Origin: RUG13409 sp045616985 | GTDB lineage: Bacteria; Bacillota; Clostridia; Peptostreptococcales; Anaerovoracaceae | Assembly (NCBI GenBank): GCA_045616985.1 | Contig: JAZLHU010000019.1 | Span: 1-55,176, forward strand | Length of the DNA stretch: 55,176 nucleotides | Direction of reading: 5' to 3' | In this document: positions 41,375-50,027 of the stretch, piece after piece | Layout: each line of letters begins with the position of its first letter | How positions within the stretch are numbered: the stretch's first letter is position 1 | Translations under genes and position numbers: made by a program | Notes under the pieces: generated by a model | The model's input: only the letters and a program-made list of their open reading frames with translations | What the model was told of the DNA's origin: nothing | Databases searched by the model: none

Positions 41375-42462
41375 AAGTAACCTCCTAAAAGCATCGACAA
41401 TAAACTAAGGCCAACAAATGATATCGCCGCTGCTATGCCAAAGTTTGCAAAGAATTTTTTATTGATCTTCTTTTTGCATACCGGAAGCTCTCCCACAACC
41501 TTGCCCGTCTGACCATTTATTGCATATCTGTATGCCTTCCCTTCGTATTCACAATTCAATACATAGACAGGAAGAAGAGCATACTTTACATCAGCCTTGT
41601 TGAGCTTAAGCGAATTTGATCTTTGTGTAACGGAAAGAAATCCTCCGGTCGTACCATTCATGGCATCAAGTGTTGACTGAATGGTTCTTTTGTTTGCCCT
41701 TGGAAGTTCTGCGTCAGGATCGGAATCAAATCTGTCTGCCACATAACCTGAAAGATAAGCTTCCTCAAAAGGAATCATCCCGGAATAATCGTACGGCTCA
41801 ATGGAATCCATAAGGTCATTATCCATTCTTACACTGGCATCAACAGGGACATTTTCAAATGTCATGGTTCCTTCACGCTGCAAAAGATAAAACGATGTCT
41901 CGGTTATGGTTTCCTTTGGTGTATTGATTACATTTGATCTTGTGGCATTGTAATTTACTCTGCCGCCAACCTCACAGTTAAATAACCAAAACGGAACATA
42001 AATTCCGGTTGCTTTTCCGACAACATTGTCGTTAATAAAATTATCCGGCAAATACTTTTTGTTTCCGAAGAAAGCATTAATTTTTTCCGGAAGCTCCTTT
42101 TTTGTAAAAGCAAAAGGAATAACGTAGTTGGGTTTAAGTCCCCCGCTTACCCTTTCTGTAATAACCACGTTATTGTTACAGTAAGGACAGGTAACTGATG
42201 CCGTGTTTTCGTCAGTTTCGAGTTCTGCACCGCAGGACTGACACTTATACACAAGCGTACCCGTCATTTCCTCACGATTAAGAGTTCTTTTATAGTCTCC
42301 CCAATCAAACTCCGTTGTCTGAGCACCATTATCCTGAGCATCAATCAGCTTGTCAGCAGTAAAGTCTTTTCCGCAATTGCCGCATTTAACCTTACCGCTG
42401 TCTGCATCGAACGCAAGCGGTGCTCCGCACGCAGGACATTTGTACTCGGTTATCAGTCCCAT
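41371..42462 (-). CDS. Double zinc-ribbon protein with C-terminal membrane anchor (YdjG-like)
   Basis: 363 aa. It has two TFIIB-type zinc ribbons: CPACGAPLAFD paired with CGNCG (residues 9-33), and CQSCGAEL paired with CPYCN (75-97). An all-beta middle part (TGIYVPFWLFNCEVGGRVNY) follows, and one membrane helix ends the chain (about 340-360). The layout matches B. subtilis YdjG, which recruits PspA and YdjH at the membrane under nisin-type stress. GGAGG precedes the ATG. First gene of the trio; the PspA homologue (YdjF) is missing here. Confidence 0.85.
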   Translation of the reverse strand: MGLITEYKCPACGAPLAFDADSGKVKCGNCGKDFTADKLIDAQDNGAQTTEFDWGDYKRTLNREEMTGTLVYKCQSCGAELETDENTASVTCPYCNNNVVITERVSGGLKPNYVIPFAFTKKELPEKINAFFGNKKYLPDNFINDNVVGKATGIYVPFWLFNCEVGGRVNYNATRSNVINTPKETITETSFYLLQREGTMTFENVPVDASVRMDNDLMDSIEPYDYSGMIPFEEAYLSGYVADRFDSDPDAELPRANKRTIQSTLDAMNGTTGGFLSVTQRSNSLKLNKADVKYALLPVYVLNCEYEGKAYRYAINGQTGKVVGELPVCKKKINKKFFANFGIAAAISFVGLSLLSMLLGGYL

Positions 42463-42478
42463 TTATACCTCCTTTTCT

Positions 42479-43570
42479 CTATACCGCAAGTTTTAAAGAA
42501 ATTTCGTTTGTATATATATCCTCTTCCGTCTGTTTATATGTGATATCCAAGGCGGAATTTGCGATAATCGTTTTGGAAAAACCGTTAGCTGTTTCAAGCA
42601 GATTTTCATTCCTTCCGTTGTACTTAAAGGAAAGCCTTGTCTCTCCGTTTTCATCGGAATGCTCTATAAGCAATTCCGCTTTTAAGTCTATTCCAAGAAC
42701 CGGCAAAATAACCTGCATCAGCATTTCTTCCGTAATAACCTGCATACGATAGTTTTGCTTTGCTGAAAGAATAATTCTCTTTCCGTAATCTTCAAGCTCG
42801 GAAACCAAAGATGGAAAATCAAAGCCTGCAGATACTTCTTTTCGCAAAACCTTCAGTCTTTGCATAAACTGCCGCGTTTTTTCTTTTCTCGGATGATCAA
42901 ATACTTCCAAAGGACTTCCTTCTTCGTAAATAACTCCTTCATCCATAAAGAAAATTCTTGTTGCTATTTCTTTTGCAAAGTCCATGTCGTGAGTAACTAT
43001 CATCATAGTCATTCCACTTTTGGCAAGAGTCCTTATTACAGACTTAACTTCTCCTACCATCGTAGGATCAAGCGCACTTGTAGGTTCATCAAAAAGAATA
43101 ACTTCCGGATCCATAGCCAAAGCCCTTGCAATTGCAACTCTCTGCTGCTGCCCGCCGGAAAGTTCATTTGGATAAGAAAGCGTCCTGTCGGAAAGTCCGA
43201 CCTGTTTTAAAAGTAACTGAGCCTTTTCGTAGGCAGCCTGAGGAGTAAGTCCCAAAATATTCATTGGTCCATACATAATATTTTCAGCAACATTAAGATG
43301 TGCAAAAAGGTTAAAGTTCTGAAAAACCATACCAACCTTTCGTCTAAGCAAGGCTTTATTGCATTTTGGACTTAAAATGTTTTCTCCGTCAATAATGATT
43401 TCCCCGCTGCTTGCATCTTCCAGACAATTTATCATACGAAGAAAGGTGGACTTTCCGGTTCCGGATGGCCCTATAACGGCTACTATATCTCCATTTTCTA
43501 TTACAGCATTAACATCTTCAAGAGGTGTTACCGATTCATATATTTTTTTAAGATGTTTAATCTCAATCAT
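42479..43570 (-). CDS. Polar amino-acid ABC transporter ATPase with C-terminal extension
   Basis: 363 aa from the ATG at 43570, which has GGGGG 9 nt upstream. The first 240 residues are a typical GlnQ-type ATPase: GPSGTGKST (Walker A), LSGGQQQRVAIARAL (signature), VILFDEPTSALD (Walker B) and H-loop IVTHDM. The last 120 residues are an added domain. Its end (LIEHSDENGETRLSFKYNG ... LDITYKQTEEDIYTNEISLKL) resembles the beta-sheet half of HATPase/anti-sigma-like folds, but key ATP-binding boxes are not evident; function unknown. The gene overlaps the permease fusion by 8 bp. Confidence 0.9.
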   Translation of the reverse strand: MIEIKHLKKIYESVTPLEDVNAVIENGDIVAVIGPSGTGKSTFLRMINCLEDASSGEIIIDGENILSPKCNKALLRRKVGMVFQNFNLFAHLNVAENIMYGPMNILGLTPQAAYEKAQLLLKQVGLSDRTLSYPNELSGGQQQRVAIARALAMDPEVILFDEPTSALDPTMVGEVKSVIRTLAKSGMTMMIVTHDMDFAKEIATRIFFMDEGVIYEEGSPLEVFDHPRKEKTRQFMQRLKVLRKEVSAGFDFPSLVSELEDYGKRIILSAKQNYRMQVITEEMLMQVILPVLGIDLKAELLIEHSDENGETRLSFKYNGRNENLLETANGFSKTIIANSALDITYKQTEEDIYTNEISLKLAV

Positions 43571-45131
43571 GAATTTCAACCCCCTTAATATGTCTGTTTT
43601 CAAGCTGCGGTTCGAATTCTTTCGATACAGCCTCAAACAGTCTCGCAATCACATACGAGGCGATAAAGTATATTATTGCCGTTGAAATAAGCGGAAAGAA
43701 AGCGCTGTATGTACGGCTTCTTATAATATCGCTCATCTTTGTAAGGTCAGTTACAGCAATATATCCCGCAATGGATGTAGACTTAAGAAGCGAAATAAAC
43801 GCGCTCCTGTATCCGGGAAGAATTACCCTTGCTGCCTGCGGAAGAACTATCCCCTTAAAGGTTTGCGATTTTGTAAGGCCAATTGCAAGACCTGCTTCGG
43901 TCTGTCCTATACCGACAGAATTTATTCCGCCTTTGTAAAGCTCCCCGGTTTCAGATCCGAGTATAAGAGCAAATCCGATTATAGCCACTACAACTTCACT
44001 TATATGTGCCTTGGCAAATACAACATAACAAAGAACCATCAGTATTACTACCGTAGGTATTCCCTGCATTATTTTTATGTACCAATCTCCGAGTTTATTG
44101 CAGCATTTTTTCTTGGATGAAATAAGCACGTATATTACAACGCCTAATGCCGAGCCGAGAATAAATGCACAAATTGTAATCAGAAAAGTTGTGCCGATAC
44201 CGCTTGTGATGAGCTTCCAACGAGCCTCTTCAATAAAGGTCTTGTTAAATTCATCTATTACCGATTCAATAAAACCTTTTTTAACGGCATTAGCCTTCGG
44301 CAGGATAAAGACCTGAGGACTGAAAAAATAACCCTCAGAGAAAAAGATAGACTCTGCACGTTCCTCAGTATAGGCTATTCCGCCGCCGCCCATGTCGTAA
44401 ACTGAAGTTGCAAGGCCAACAAGAAGCGAAGAAACCGGAGCGATATCCATCTCGAGTTTATATCCGTATTCTTCACAAAAACCCACCATAAGGTCCATAT
44501 CAGCCCCTCTGTATTTGTTTTCATATATAAAACAGAAAGGATCGAGCGTGCTTGCGGCACAGAACCTGATTGTACCGTTTGTATTATCATTCAGCATCTC
44601 ATAATCGGGAGTGCTTCGCTTATCGGTTTCATTGCCAAACCATATGGCACGAAGTTCCTCAAACCGGCCGCTATCTTGTAATTTATGCAAATATGCGTTG
44701 AACTGATTCTTCAGTTCTTCTCCGTGCGCATCTTTGCTGAAAGTCATTCCCACAAAATCCACAGCAAGCTGCTGAGGGTCATATGTGACATTCGGATTCT
44801 CGGCCATAAGCGTTATTGCAGATTTATACGGCATGATATATGCGTCTATTTTTCCCTGCAAAAGGGCAACGGACATATCCGCAAAGTTTTCGTAATATGC
44901 AGGAACTGCACCCTCTATCTTTGCAGAAAGATATTTTTCCTGAACAGTCCCGCTGGTTACACCGATACGCCTTCCGTTGTACCTCGAAAAATCCTCACCC
45001 ATATCGCAAGGCTCGGGAGGATTATCCTCTCCTATAAGCCTTTCGCCTTGGGAATCTTGACATCCGCAAAGTACAAATTGGCATAACAGCATAATTACCA
45101 ATAATAAAATTATTGTTCTCTTTTTACCCAC
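43563..45131 (-). CDS. Amino-acid ABC transporter, fused substrate-binding protein and permease
   Basis: 522 aa from the GTG at 45131, 13 bp after the TSCPD gene stop, with GGGG 7 nt upstream. It begins with a lipoprotein signal peptide and lipobox (FVLCGC). An SBP_bac_3 solute-binding domain spans about 40-290, repeated partially: GRRIGVTSGTVQEKYL and later TIRFCAASTLDPFCF. The C-terminal 210 residues are a BPD_transp_1 permease with GTTFLITICAFILGSALGVV and the EAA loop (GLTKSQTFKGIVLPQAARVILP). Together with the ATPase it forms a complete importer. The substrate is likely a polar amino acid; specificity is unknown. Confidence 0.92.
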   Translation of the reverse strand: MGKKRTIILLLVIMLLCQFVLCGCQDSQGERLIGEDNPPEPCDMGEDFSRYNGRRIGVTSGTVQEKYLSAKIEGAVPAYYENFADMSVALLQGKIDAYIMPYKSAITLMAENPNVTYDPQQLAVDFVGMTFSKDAHGEELKNQFNAYLHKLQDSGRFEELRAIWFGNETDKRSTPDYEMLNDNTNGTIRFCAASTLDPFCFIYENKYRGADMDLMVGFCEEYGYKLEMDIAPVSSLLVGLATSVYDMGGGGIAYTEERAESIFFSEGYFFSPQVFILPKANAVKKGFIESVIDEFNKTFIEEARWKLITSGIGTTFLITICAFILGSALGVVIYVLISSKKKCCNKLGDWYIKIMQGIPTVVILMVLCYVVFAKAHISEVVVAIIGFALILGSETGELYKGGINSVGIGQTEAGLAIGLTKSQTFKGIVLPQAARVILPGYRSAFISLLKSTSIAGYIAVTDLTKMSDIIRSRTYSAFFPLISTAIIYFIASYVIARLFEAVSKEFEPQLENRHIKGVEIHD

Positions 45132-45144
45132 GCTCTTGCCCCAA

Positions 45145-45414
45145 CTATTTAGCTGCGTTTTCCTGCTCCAGCGCAAGCTTTAAGGCTGTTGCAAGCTGGT
45201 CTCCGCAGCTTGTGTTTTTGTATCCGCAGGTATTTCCCGCAAGAAGACTGCTTATCTCGGCAGCATCTTTTCCCTCGACCAATTTTCCTATGGCCTTAAG
45301 GTTTCCGTTGCAGCCTCCGAGAAAAGATACGTTGCTTACCTTTCCGTCTTCAAGATCAAAATCTATAAGCTGAGAGCATACTCCGCTTGTTTTGTATTGA
45401 TAATGTTTTTTCAT
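45145..45414 (-). CDS. TSCPD-domain protein
   Basis: 89 aa. It consists of one TSCPD domain, named for a Thr-Ser-Cys-Pro-Asp element in related proteins. Conserved features are GVCSQLIDFDLEDGKVSNV, SFLGGCNGNLKAI and AGNTCGYKNTSCGDQLA, with four Cys that may bind metal. The domain also occurs at the end of vitamin B12-dependent ribonucleotide reductases; the free-standing form is uncharacterised. GGAG precedes the ATG, and it precedes the transporter gene on the same strand. Confidence 0.9.
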   Translation of the reverse strand: MKKHYQYKTSGVCSQLIDFDLEDGKVSNVSFLGGCNGNLKAIGKLVEGKDAAEISSLLAGNTCGYKNTSCGDQLATALKLALEQENAAK

Positions 45415-45432
45415 TTGATTTTCTCCTTTTAG

Positions 45433-46662
45433 TTAAATCGCAAAGTTTCCGTTTACAAATACGGGCACTTCTTTTCCGTCATGCGTAATTCCAACGATAG
45501 AAAGATCTGCTGTGCCTATCATGAAATCCTCATGTGTAATGGAATAATTTACGCCTCTTTTCTTAAGCTCGTCATCGCTCATGTTTTCAGATCCCTTAAT
45601 GCAAGGATAGGCTTCGCCGAATGCAAGATGACATGAAGCATTTTCGTCAAACAATGTATTCAGGAAAAGTATTCCCGAATTTGAAATCGGAGAATCATAA
45701 GGAACCAGAGCAAGTTCTCCGAAATAGCATGCGCCTTCGTCAACCGCAATAGCCTTTCTTAATATTTCCTCGCCTTGTTCGGCGTGAAGGTCAACAATCT
45801 TTCCGTCCTTTACGATGAAATAAAATCCGTCAATAATATTGCCGTTGATGCAAAGCGGTTTTGAAGCAACAATCTTTCCGTTGATGCTGTTTTTCTTAGG
45901 AAGTGTAAAGATTTCTTCCGTAGGTATATTTGCAGAAAACTTTACGCCCTTTGCAGAGGTTTCTTCTCCTCCTGCCCAGTAATGGTCTTCAGGAAGCTCT
46001 GCGGTAAAATCCGTTCCCAGAGAATTCTTGTACTTTAAGTATTTAAAATTATACTCGTTGAGTTTCTTTAAATTTGTCTGAAGCTCATCGGTATGCTTTG
46101 TCCAGGCCTCAAGTGCACCCTCTTTGTCGGCACGGCTTGCAATCAATATTTCAGACCAAAGCTTTTCGACAGCCTCATCCTTTGAAAGATCCGGAAATAC
46201 TGCCATAGCCCACTTATCGGTTGGTACGGATACAACATTCCATTGATAATCGTTTCTTGTCATGTGCTTATAGTAAACATCCAGGGCTTCGCCTCTGGTT
46301 TTTTGCCAGCGATCTATGCGCTCGGAATCAACGCCCTTTAGGTTTTCAGGATCTTCTGCGTAAATTGAAATAACGGCGCATCCTTCTTCTCCCAATGTAT
46401 TTTTTTGCAAGCTGTCCCATTCGTTCATCTTGTCAAAGACGCTGTCTTCTGCATACATAAAACGCATACGGGTAAGAGCATCATCGCTCCAGCTCATAAC
46501 AACTTCTCTGCATCCGTTTTTATATGCTGCCTCTGCACAGGCACGGGCAAAGTCTGCACATTCAACGGGACTGTTGATAAGAAGCCTTTGACCCTTTTGA
46601 ATATTTACTCCCTTTTTTACTATCAGTTCTGCATATTGTTTTTTTAAATTATCTAAATTCAT
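45433..46662 (-). CDS. M29-family aminopeptidase (AmpS-like)
   Basis: 409 aa from the ATG at 46662, because GGAG lies 9 nt before it; the ATG five codons upstream overlaps that site. M29 enzymes are cytosolic metalloaminopeptidases that bind two metal ions. The metal-ligand and catalytic region is in the C-terminal half: GEEILRKAIAVDEGACYFGELALVPYDSPI, then NTLFDENASCHLAFGEAYP and NYSITHEDFMIG. The N-terminal domain has INSPVECADFARACAEAAYKNG. It precedes TSCPD after 18 bp. Confidence 0.95.
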   Translation of the reverse strand: MNLDNLKKQYAELIVKKGVNIQKGQRLLINSPVECADFARACAEAAYKNGCREVVMSWSDDALTRMRFMYAEDSVFDKMNEWDSLQKNTLGEEGCAVISIYAEDPENLKGVDSERIDRWQKTRGEALDVYYKHMTRNDYQWNVVSVPTDKWAMAVFPDLSKDEAVEKLWSEILIASRADKEGALEAWTKHTDELQTNLKKLNEYNFKYLKYKNSLGTDFTAELPEDHYWAGGEETSAKGVKFSANIPTEEIFTLPKKNSINGKIVASKPLCINGNIIDGFYFIVKDGKIVDLHAEQGEEILRKAIAVDEGACYFGELALVPYDSPISNSGILFLNTLFDENASCHLAFGEAYPCIKGSENMSDDELKKRGVNYSITHEDFMIGTADLSIVGITHDGKEVPVFVNGNFAI

Positions 46663-46688
46663 ATTCACATTCTCCATAAATCATTAAC

Positions 46689-47213
46689 TCACAGCGCAAT
46701 CCAATAGCGCTGAACAATTTCTCCTTCGTCTTCAATCTCGTTTTCCAAAATCCCTCCGTTCCTTATGATGGACTTTGCTGATCCTGTATTGCTTTTATCA
46801 CAGCAAATAAGAACCTTATCAATGCCAAGCTTTCTGCACTCGTCAAGCGCCAAGGCAATCATTGCCGTTGCATAGCCTTTTCGCCTTTCGGAAGGTCTGA
46901 TTCCGTCACCGATATGCCCGCCTGATTTTAAGAGGCCTTCATTCAGATAGTGGCGAATGTTTACCGCACCCACAAAAATATTTCTGTCCAGGTCCAGACA
47001 AAAGAGCGTTGTATCGGGAACTCTGCCCTCCGGCGTTTCCTCTTTTATTTCCAGATTTTCAAGGTAGTAATCAAAATCATGGTAATCGTTTCTGAATATC
47101 ATCCACGGAGAGGAATTGGTGTGGTTCTTTTCTATATCAGCCTTCCATTCCTCCAGCATATCAAAAAGCTGCGTTTTATATTCAGGTATAAGCTTAACAA
47201 GTTTAATATTCAT
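46689..47213 (-). CDS. GNAT-family N-acetyltransferase
   Basis: 174 aa. The acetyl-CoA pyrophosphate loop is IRPSERRKGYATAMIALAL (residues about 105-123), typical of GNAT motif A, followed by DKVLICCDKSNTGSAKSI. The N-terminal part (LVKLIPEYKTQLFDMLEEW) resembles the subgroup that modifies small molecules or proteins of unknown identity. The start lies 12 bp after the stop of another GNAT gene, so the two are probably cotranscribed. Confidence 0.9.
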   Translation of the reverse strand: MNIKLVKLIPEYKTQLFDMLEEWKADIEKNHTNSSPWMIFRNDYHDFDYYLENLEIKEETPEGRVPDTTLFCLDLDRNIFVGAVNIRHYLNEGLLKSGGHIGDGIRPSERRKGYATAMIALALDECRKLGIDKVLICCDKSNTGSAKSIIRNGGILENEIEDEGEIVQRYWIAL

Positions 47214-47225
47214 TCTGATTCCCTG

Positions 47226-47771
47226 CTATAATTCAAGCCTCATGGAGACAAGCTCCTGATAGTTTCCGTCTTTTTTTCTGAATCCCATGGGATTTCTTCC
47301 GAACTCACCGAATCCGCAGGATCTGTAAAGATTAAGTGCAGACTCATTTTCGGCAACGGCATCAAGCTCAAGCTGAAGATAGCCTGCCCTCTTTCCAAGC
47401 TCTATACAGGCAAGGGTAAGCGCTCTTCCTATGCCGAGTCCCCAATATGCCTTTTCAATTGCAATACCAAAGCTTGCGCGGTGAAGCACCTTTATATGCT
47501 CGCCAATGGGATTTATCCCTGCACAGCCGACAAGCTTTCCGTCCGTAAAGGCGCAAAGCTCTGCCGACCTTTCGCTGTCCAAATGCTTTTTTAAAAATTC
47601 TTTTTCCCCTTCAACTGTATATTTTGATTCTTCCAGATAAGAAAACAGAAACTCAGTTTCTTCGTGTGTCAGTTTAGAATTGCGAAGCACTTCCGAAGCA
47701 TCTGAAACCTCAGCATTGCGAATCAAACACATAGCCCCGTTTTTTAGTTGTATAGTCTTTTCAAATCTCAT
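47226..47771 (-). CDS. GNAT-family N-acetyltransferase
   Basis: 181 aa from the ATG at 47771 (GGGTGG 7 nt upstream). It is RimI/PhnO-like: IAIEKAYWGLGIGRALTLACIE is the acetyl-CoA binding motif A, followed by LQLELDAVAENESALNLYRSCGFGEFG, the typical C-terminal 'aromatic wedge' region. It is unlike the next GNAT outside the CoA-binding motif, so it is probably not a recent duplicate. Substrate unknown. Confidence 0.92.
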   Translation of the reverse strand: MRFEKTIQLKNGAMCLIRNAEVSDASEVLRNSKLTHEETEFLFSYLEESKYTVEGEKEFLKKHLDSERSAELCAFTDGKLVGCAGINPIGEHIKVLHRASFGIAIEKAYWGLGIGRALTLACIELGKRAGYLQLELDAVAENESALNLYRSCGFGEFGRNPMGFRKKDGNYQELVSMRLEL

Positions 47772-47833
47772 AATGACCACCCCCATCCTTTAACACTTTA
47801 TTATACATTATCATAAAGACAAATAACACAAAA

Positions 47834-47867
47834 AAAATCCCGTTTTGCTTATACAAAACGGGATTTT
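47834..47867 (-). terminator. Intrinsic terminator of the TipA-type regulator gene
   Basis: AAAATCCCGTTTTG pairs perfectly with CAAAACGGGATTTT (14 bp, 6-nt loop); T-tract on the minus strand. Confidence 0.93.
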
Positions 47868-47878
47868 CAATGTTTTCC

Positions 47879-48604
47879 TTATCTTACGAATGCTTTAATC
47901 GCCTCAGAGACAAATGCCGCACAGCCCTTTCCTCCGACAGCATCTATATTATCCGTCATTTCGCCGCCCGCTGCATACAGCCGTCCAAGACCCTGCAGAA
48001 TCTGATTGGTGCAGTTGTAATAGTTTTCAGAGATAAAGTCCTGCAGTTTTTTTACCTTGGTTTGCACCTTTTCGTCGGCAGGACTCAAGTTTTTTATTTC
48101 TCCAAACTCCGCAAAGATCTGCATCAAATCCTTTGCCAGAGAGTTTTCATCTTCGCCGCTCCTGCTTTTGCTTTTTTCTTCAAACTCTTTGTATGCAGAG
48201 CTTCCTCCCCACTGCTCCTTAGCCTGCCTTGCGTACTCATCAATCTTTTTTGTATCAAATACTTCAAAACCCATTTTACTTACTCCTTTCGTTTTCATGG
48301 CCTTTGCAAATCCTATCAGATCATCAAAATGATCTCTCTTCATTTTAAGGATCTCAATCTGCTGTATTAATGCCCTGTCCTTGTCAAAATCGGGAGATGT
48401 AATGATTTTCCTGATTTCTTTAAGAGGAAACTCCAGCTCTCGATACAGTAAAATCTGCTGCAGCGTTTTAAGGCTTTCATCATCGTACAGCCTGTAGCCT
48501 GCATCGCTTCGGCCGCTTGCTTTCAGAAGCCCGATATTGTCGTAATACTGAAGAGTGCGTATACTCACTCCGGTCAGTTTACTCATTTCATTTACTGTCA
48601 TCAT
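47879..48604 (-). CDS. MerR-family regulator with TipAS domain
   Basis: 241 aa from the ATG at 48604; a G-rich tract lies just before it. The N-terminal MerR winged helix (MSKLTGVSIRTLQYYDNIGLLKASGRSDAGYR) leads to a coiled-coil dimerisation helix. The C-terminal TipAS domain (about 120-241) binds thiopeptide-type ligands in TipA, with LAKDLMQIFAEFGEIKNL, QDFISENYYNCTNQILQGLGRLY and AFVSEAIKAFV. It is probably autoregulated through the long-spacer promoter at 48643-48673. No obvious target gene is cotranscribed. Confidence 0.9.
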   Translation of the reverse strand: MMTVNEMSKLTGVSIRTLQYYDNIGLLKASGRSDAGYRLYDDESLKTLQQILLYRELEFPLKEIRKIITSPDFDKDRALIQQIEILKMKRDHFDDLIGFAKAMKTKGVSKMGFEVFDTKKIDEYARQAKEQWGGSSAYKEFEEKSKSRSGEDENSLAKDLMQIFAEFGEIKNLSPADEKVQTKVKKLQDFISENYYNCTNQILQGLGRLYAAGGEMTDNIDAVGGKGCAAFVSEAIKAFVR

Positions 48605-48612
48605 AATGTCTT

Positions 48613-48632
48613 CCCCCCCCCCAAAAAAAAAA
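48613..48632. repeat. C10/A10 homopolymer tract before the TipA-type gene
   Basis: Ten Cs (48613-48622) followed by ten As (48623-48632). On the minus strand the resulting G-run lies within the ribosome-binding region, 8 nt before the ATG. Length change by slippage would alter the Shine-Dalgarno region. Confidence 0.85.
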
Positions 48633-48642
48633 GGACAACTAC

Positions 48643-48673
48643 AGTCTAAACTATTACGCTGCGTCAAGGTCAA
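48643..48673 (-). promoter_or_regulatory. MerR-type promoter with 19-bp spacer
   Basis: Minus strand TTGACC (complement of 48668-48673), 19-bp spacer, TAGACT (complement of 48643-48648). A long spacer carrying ACCTTGACGCAGCGT is typical of MerR-family operators, whose regulators untwist the DNA; the right half-site (GTAATAG) is degenerate. Confidence 0.65.
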
Positions 48674-48991
48674 GGCATTTCATCATGCCGGATATTCTGC
48701 ATTATACATTTCAGAAAATGTGCGCGAGCAAACTGAGCTTGCATTTTTTATTTGTGTCTAAAACTGAGTGTTATTTCCGTTTTCGGCACATTTAACAAGG
48801 TCTTTTTGTGTCCAAACTGTTTTTACTCTTAAAAATAGTCACAAATGGCTGCTCTTTCTTCATAAAACAGGGTTAAAAGTGACGCTTTTTGAAAATGTGT
48901 CTTTTTGATTATTTTTGTCTTTTTTCGCCACAATGTACGCCCTCGGCAACGCCGCTTGCCTTAAACGAATTACACTGTTCAAAAAAATCAT

Positions 48992-49987
48992 TCAATAAAG
49001 CTTTTTATTTTTTTTGTTGATTACCGCTATTGTCTTAAACTTTTGTTTTTTTGCCGCAAGGTAAGAGCTGCCGTCTGCGGCGTAAGCATTTTCCGTTTTG
49101 AGCTTGTTGTATGAATTCCATCTCTCCAATGAAAGACTTCCGTCTTCCATTGCTCTTTTTACCGCACAGCCCGGTTCACTTTCATGACGGCAATTGGAAA
49201 ACTTGCATTGAAGGATCAATTCTTCGATATCGGCAAAGGTTGTTTCAATGCCGCCGTCAGCGTCCCACATTCCAAGCTCACGCATACCGGGAGTGTCTAT
49301 AAGAAAGGCTCCGCCCGGAAGCCTCAGAAGCTCTCTGTGAGTTGTGGTGTGTCTTCCTTTATCATCATTCCGAAGACCGTTTGTTGTCAAAACAGCTTCA
49401 CCGAGAAGCTTGTTGATAAGCGTTGATTTTCCCACGCCGGATGAGCCGAGAAATGCAATGGTTTTTCCGGGCTTTATGTACTTAAGCACTGCCTCGTAAT
49501 CATTATTCAATGACGAAACATTTACTATATCAACACCAAATGCAACAGACTCAACCTCCGAGACCTTCTCCGCAACATCATCGCAAAGGTCCGTCTTGGT
49601 AAGCACAACAACGGGATTTGCCCCGCTGTCCCATGCAATGGATAAATATCTTTCCAGCCTTCTTAGATTAAAATCTTTATTAAGCGACATGCAAAGGAAT
49701 AAGTAATCTACGTTTGCAGCCACTATTTGTTCCTTTTTATCAGGGCCTGCCGCACGCCTTAAAAAGCGGCTTTTTCTCGGCATCAGAGCCGTAATCCGGG
49801 CGTTGCTTTCGTCTTCGGGCCAAATTGCTGTCACATAGTCGCCTACAGCAGGAAAGTCAGACACAGTCTGCGCTTCAAACCTGAATTTTCCCGTGACCTC
49901 GGCAAGCTTTGTGCCCTCGCCGCAGCTGATTGTGTATAAGTTCTTTTCCTGCGAGATTACCCTCGCTCTTAATTCATTGGTTTTCAA
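48992..49987 (-). CDS. rsgA: Ribosome small-subunit-dependent GTPase A
   Basis: 331 aa, a late 30S assembly GTPase. It has an N-terminal OB-fold (about 1-70) and a circularly permuted GTPase domain: NxxD-like TKTDLCD (G4), then GSSGVGKSTLINKLLG (G1), TTTHRE (G2) and DTPGMRELGM (G3). A C-terminal zinc finger has CKFSNCRHESEPGC. The start codon is TTG at 49987, with GGGG 7 nt upstream. It lies 40 bp downstream of the GAF-domain gene on the same strand. Confidence 0.96.
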   Translation of the reverse strand: MKTNELRARVISQEKNLYTISCGEGTKLAEVTGKFRFEAQTVSDFPAVGDYVTAIWPEDESNARITALMPRKSRFLRRAAGPDKKEQIVAANVDYLFLCMSLNKDFNLRRLERYLSIAWDSGANPVVVLTKTDLCDDVAEKVSEVESVAFGVDIVNVSSLNNDYEAVLKYIKPGKTIAFLGSSGVGKSTLINKLLGEAVLTTNGLRNDDKGRHTTTHRELLRLPGGAFLIDTPGMRELGMWDADGGIETTFADIEELILQCKFSNCRHESEPGCAVKRAMEDGSLSLERWNSYNKLKTENAYAADGSSYLAAKKQKFKTIAVINKKNKKLY

Positions 49988-50027
49988 TTGTCTTCCCCTT
50001 TGATAAATCTCTGATCGTTTTATTGTT

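Larger units (their letters stand above)
48605..48991. other. 387-bp intergenic region between rsgA and the TipA-type gene
   Basis: No gene. It holds the homopolymer tract, the MerR-type promoter and then about 300 bp of T-rich sequence in the plus strand. A short motif TTTGTGTCYAAACTG appears twice (near 48750 and 48810), with related GTGTCTTTTTG fragments. I see no further structure. Confidence 0.5.

Noticed and set aside
48605..48991. Short T-rich repeats as a CRISPR array
   Set aside because: Repeat units are unequal and spacing is irregular; no cas genes in the window.
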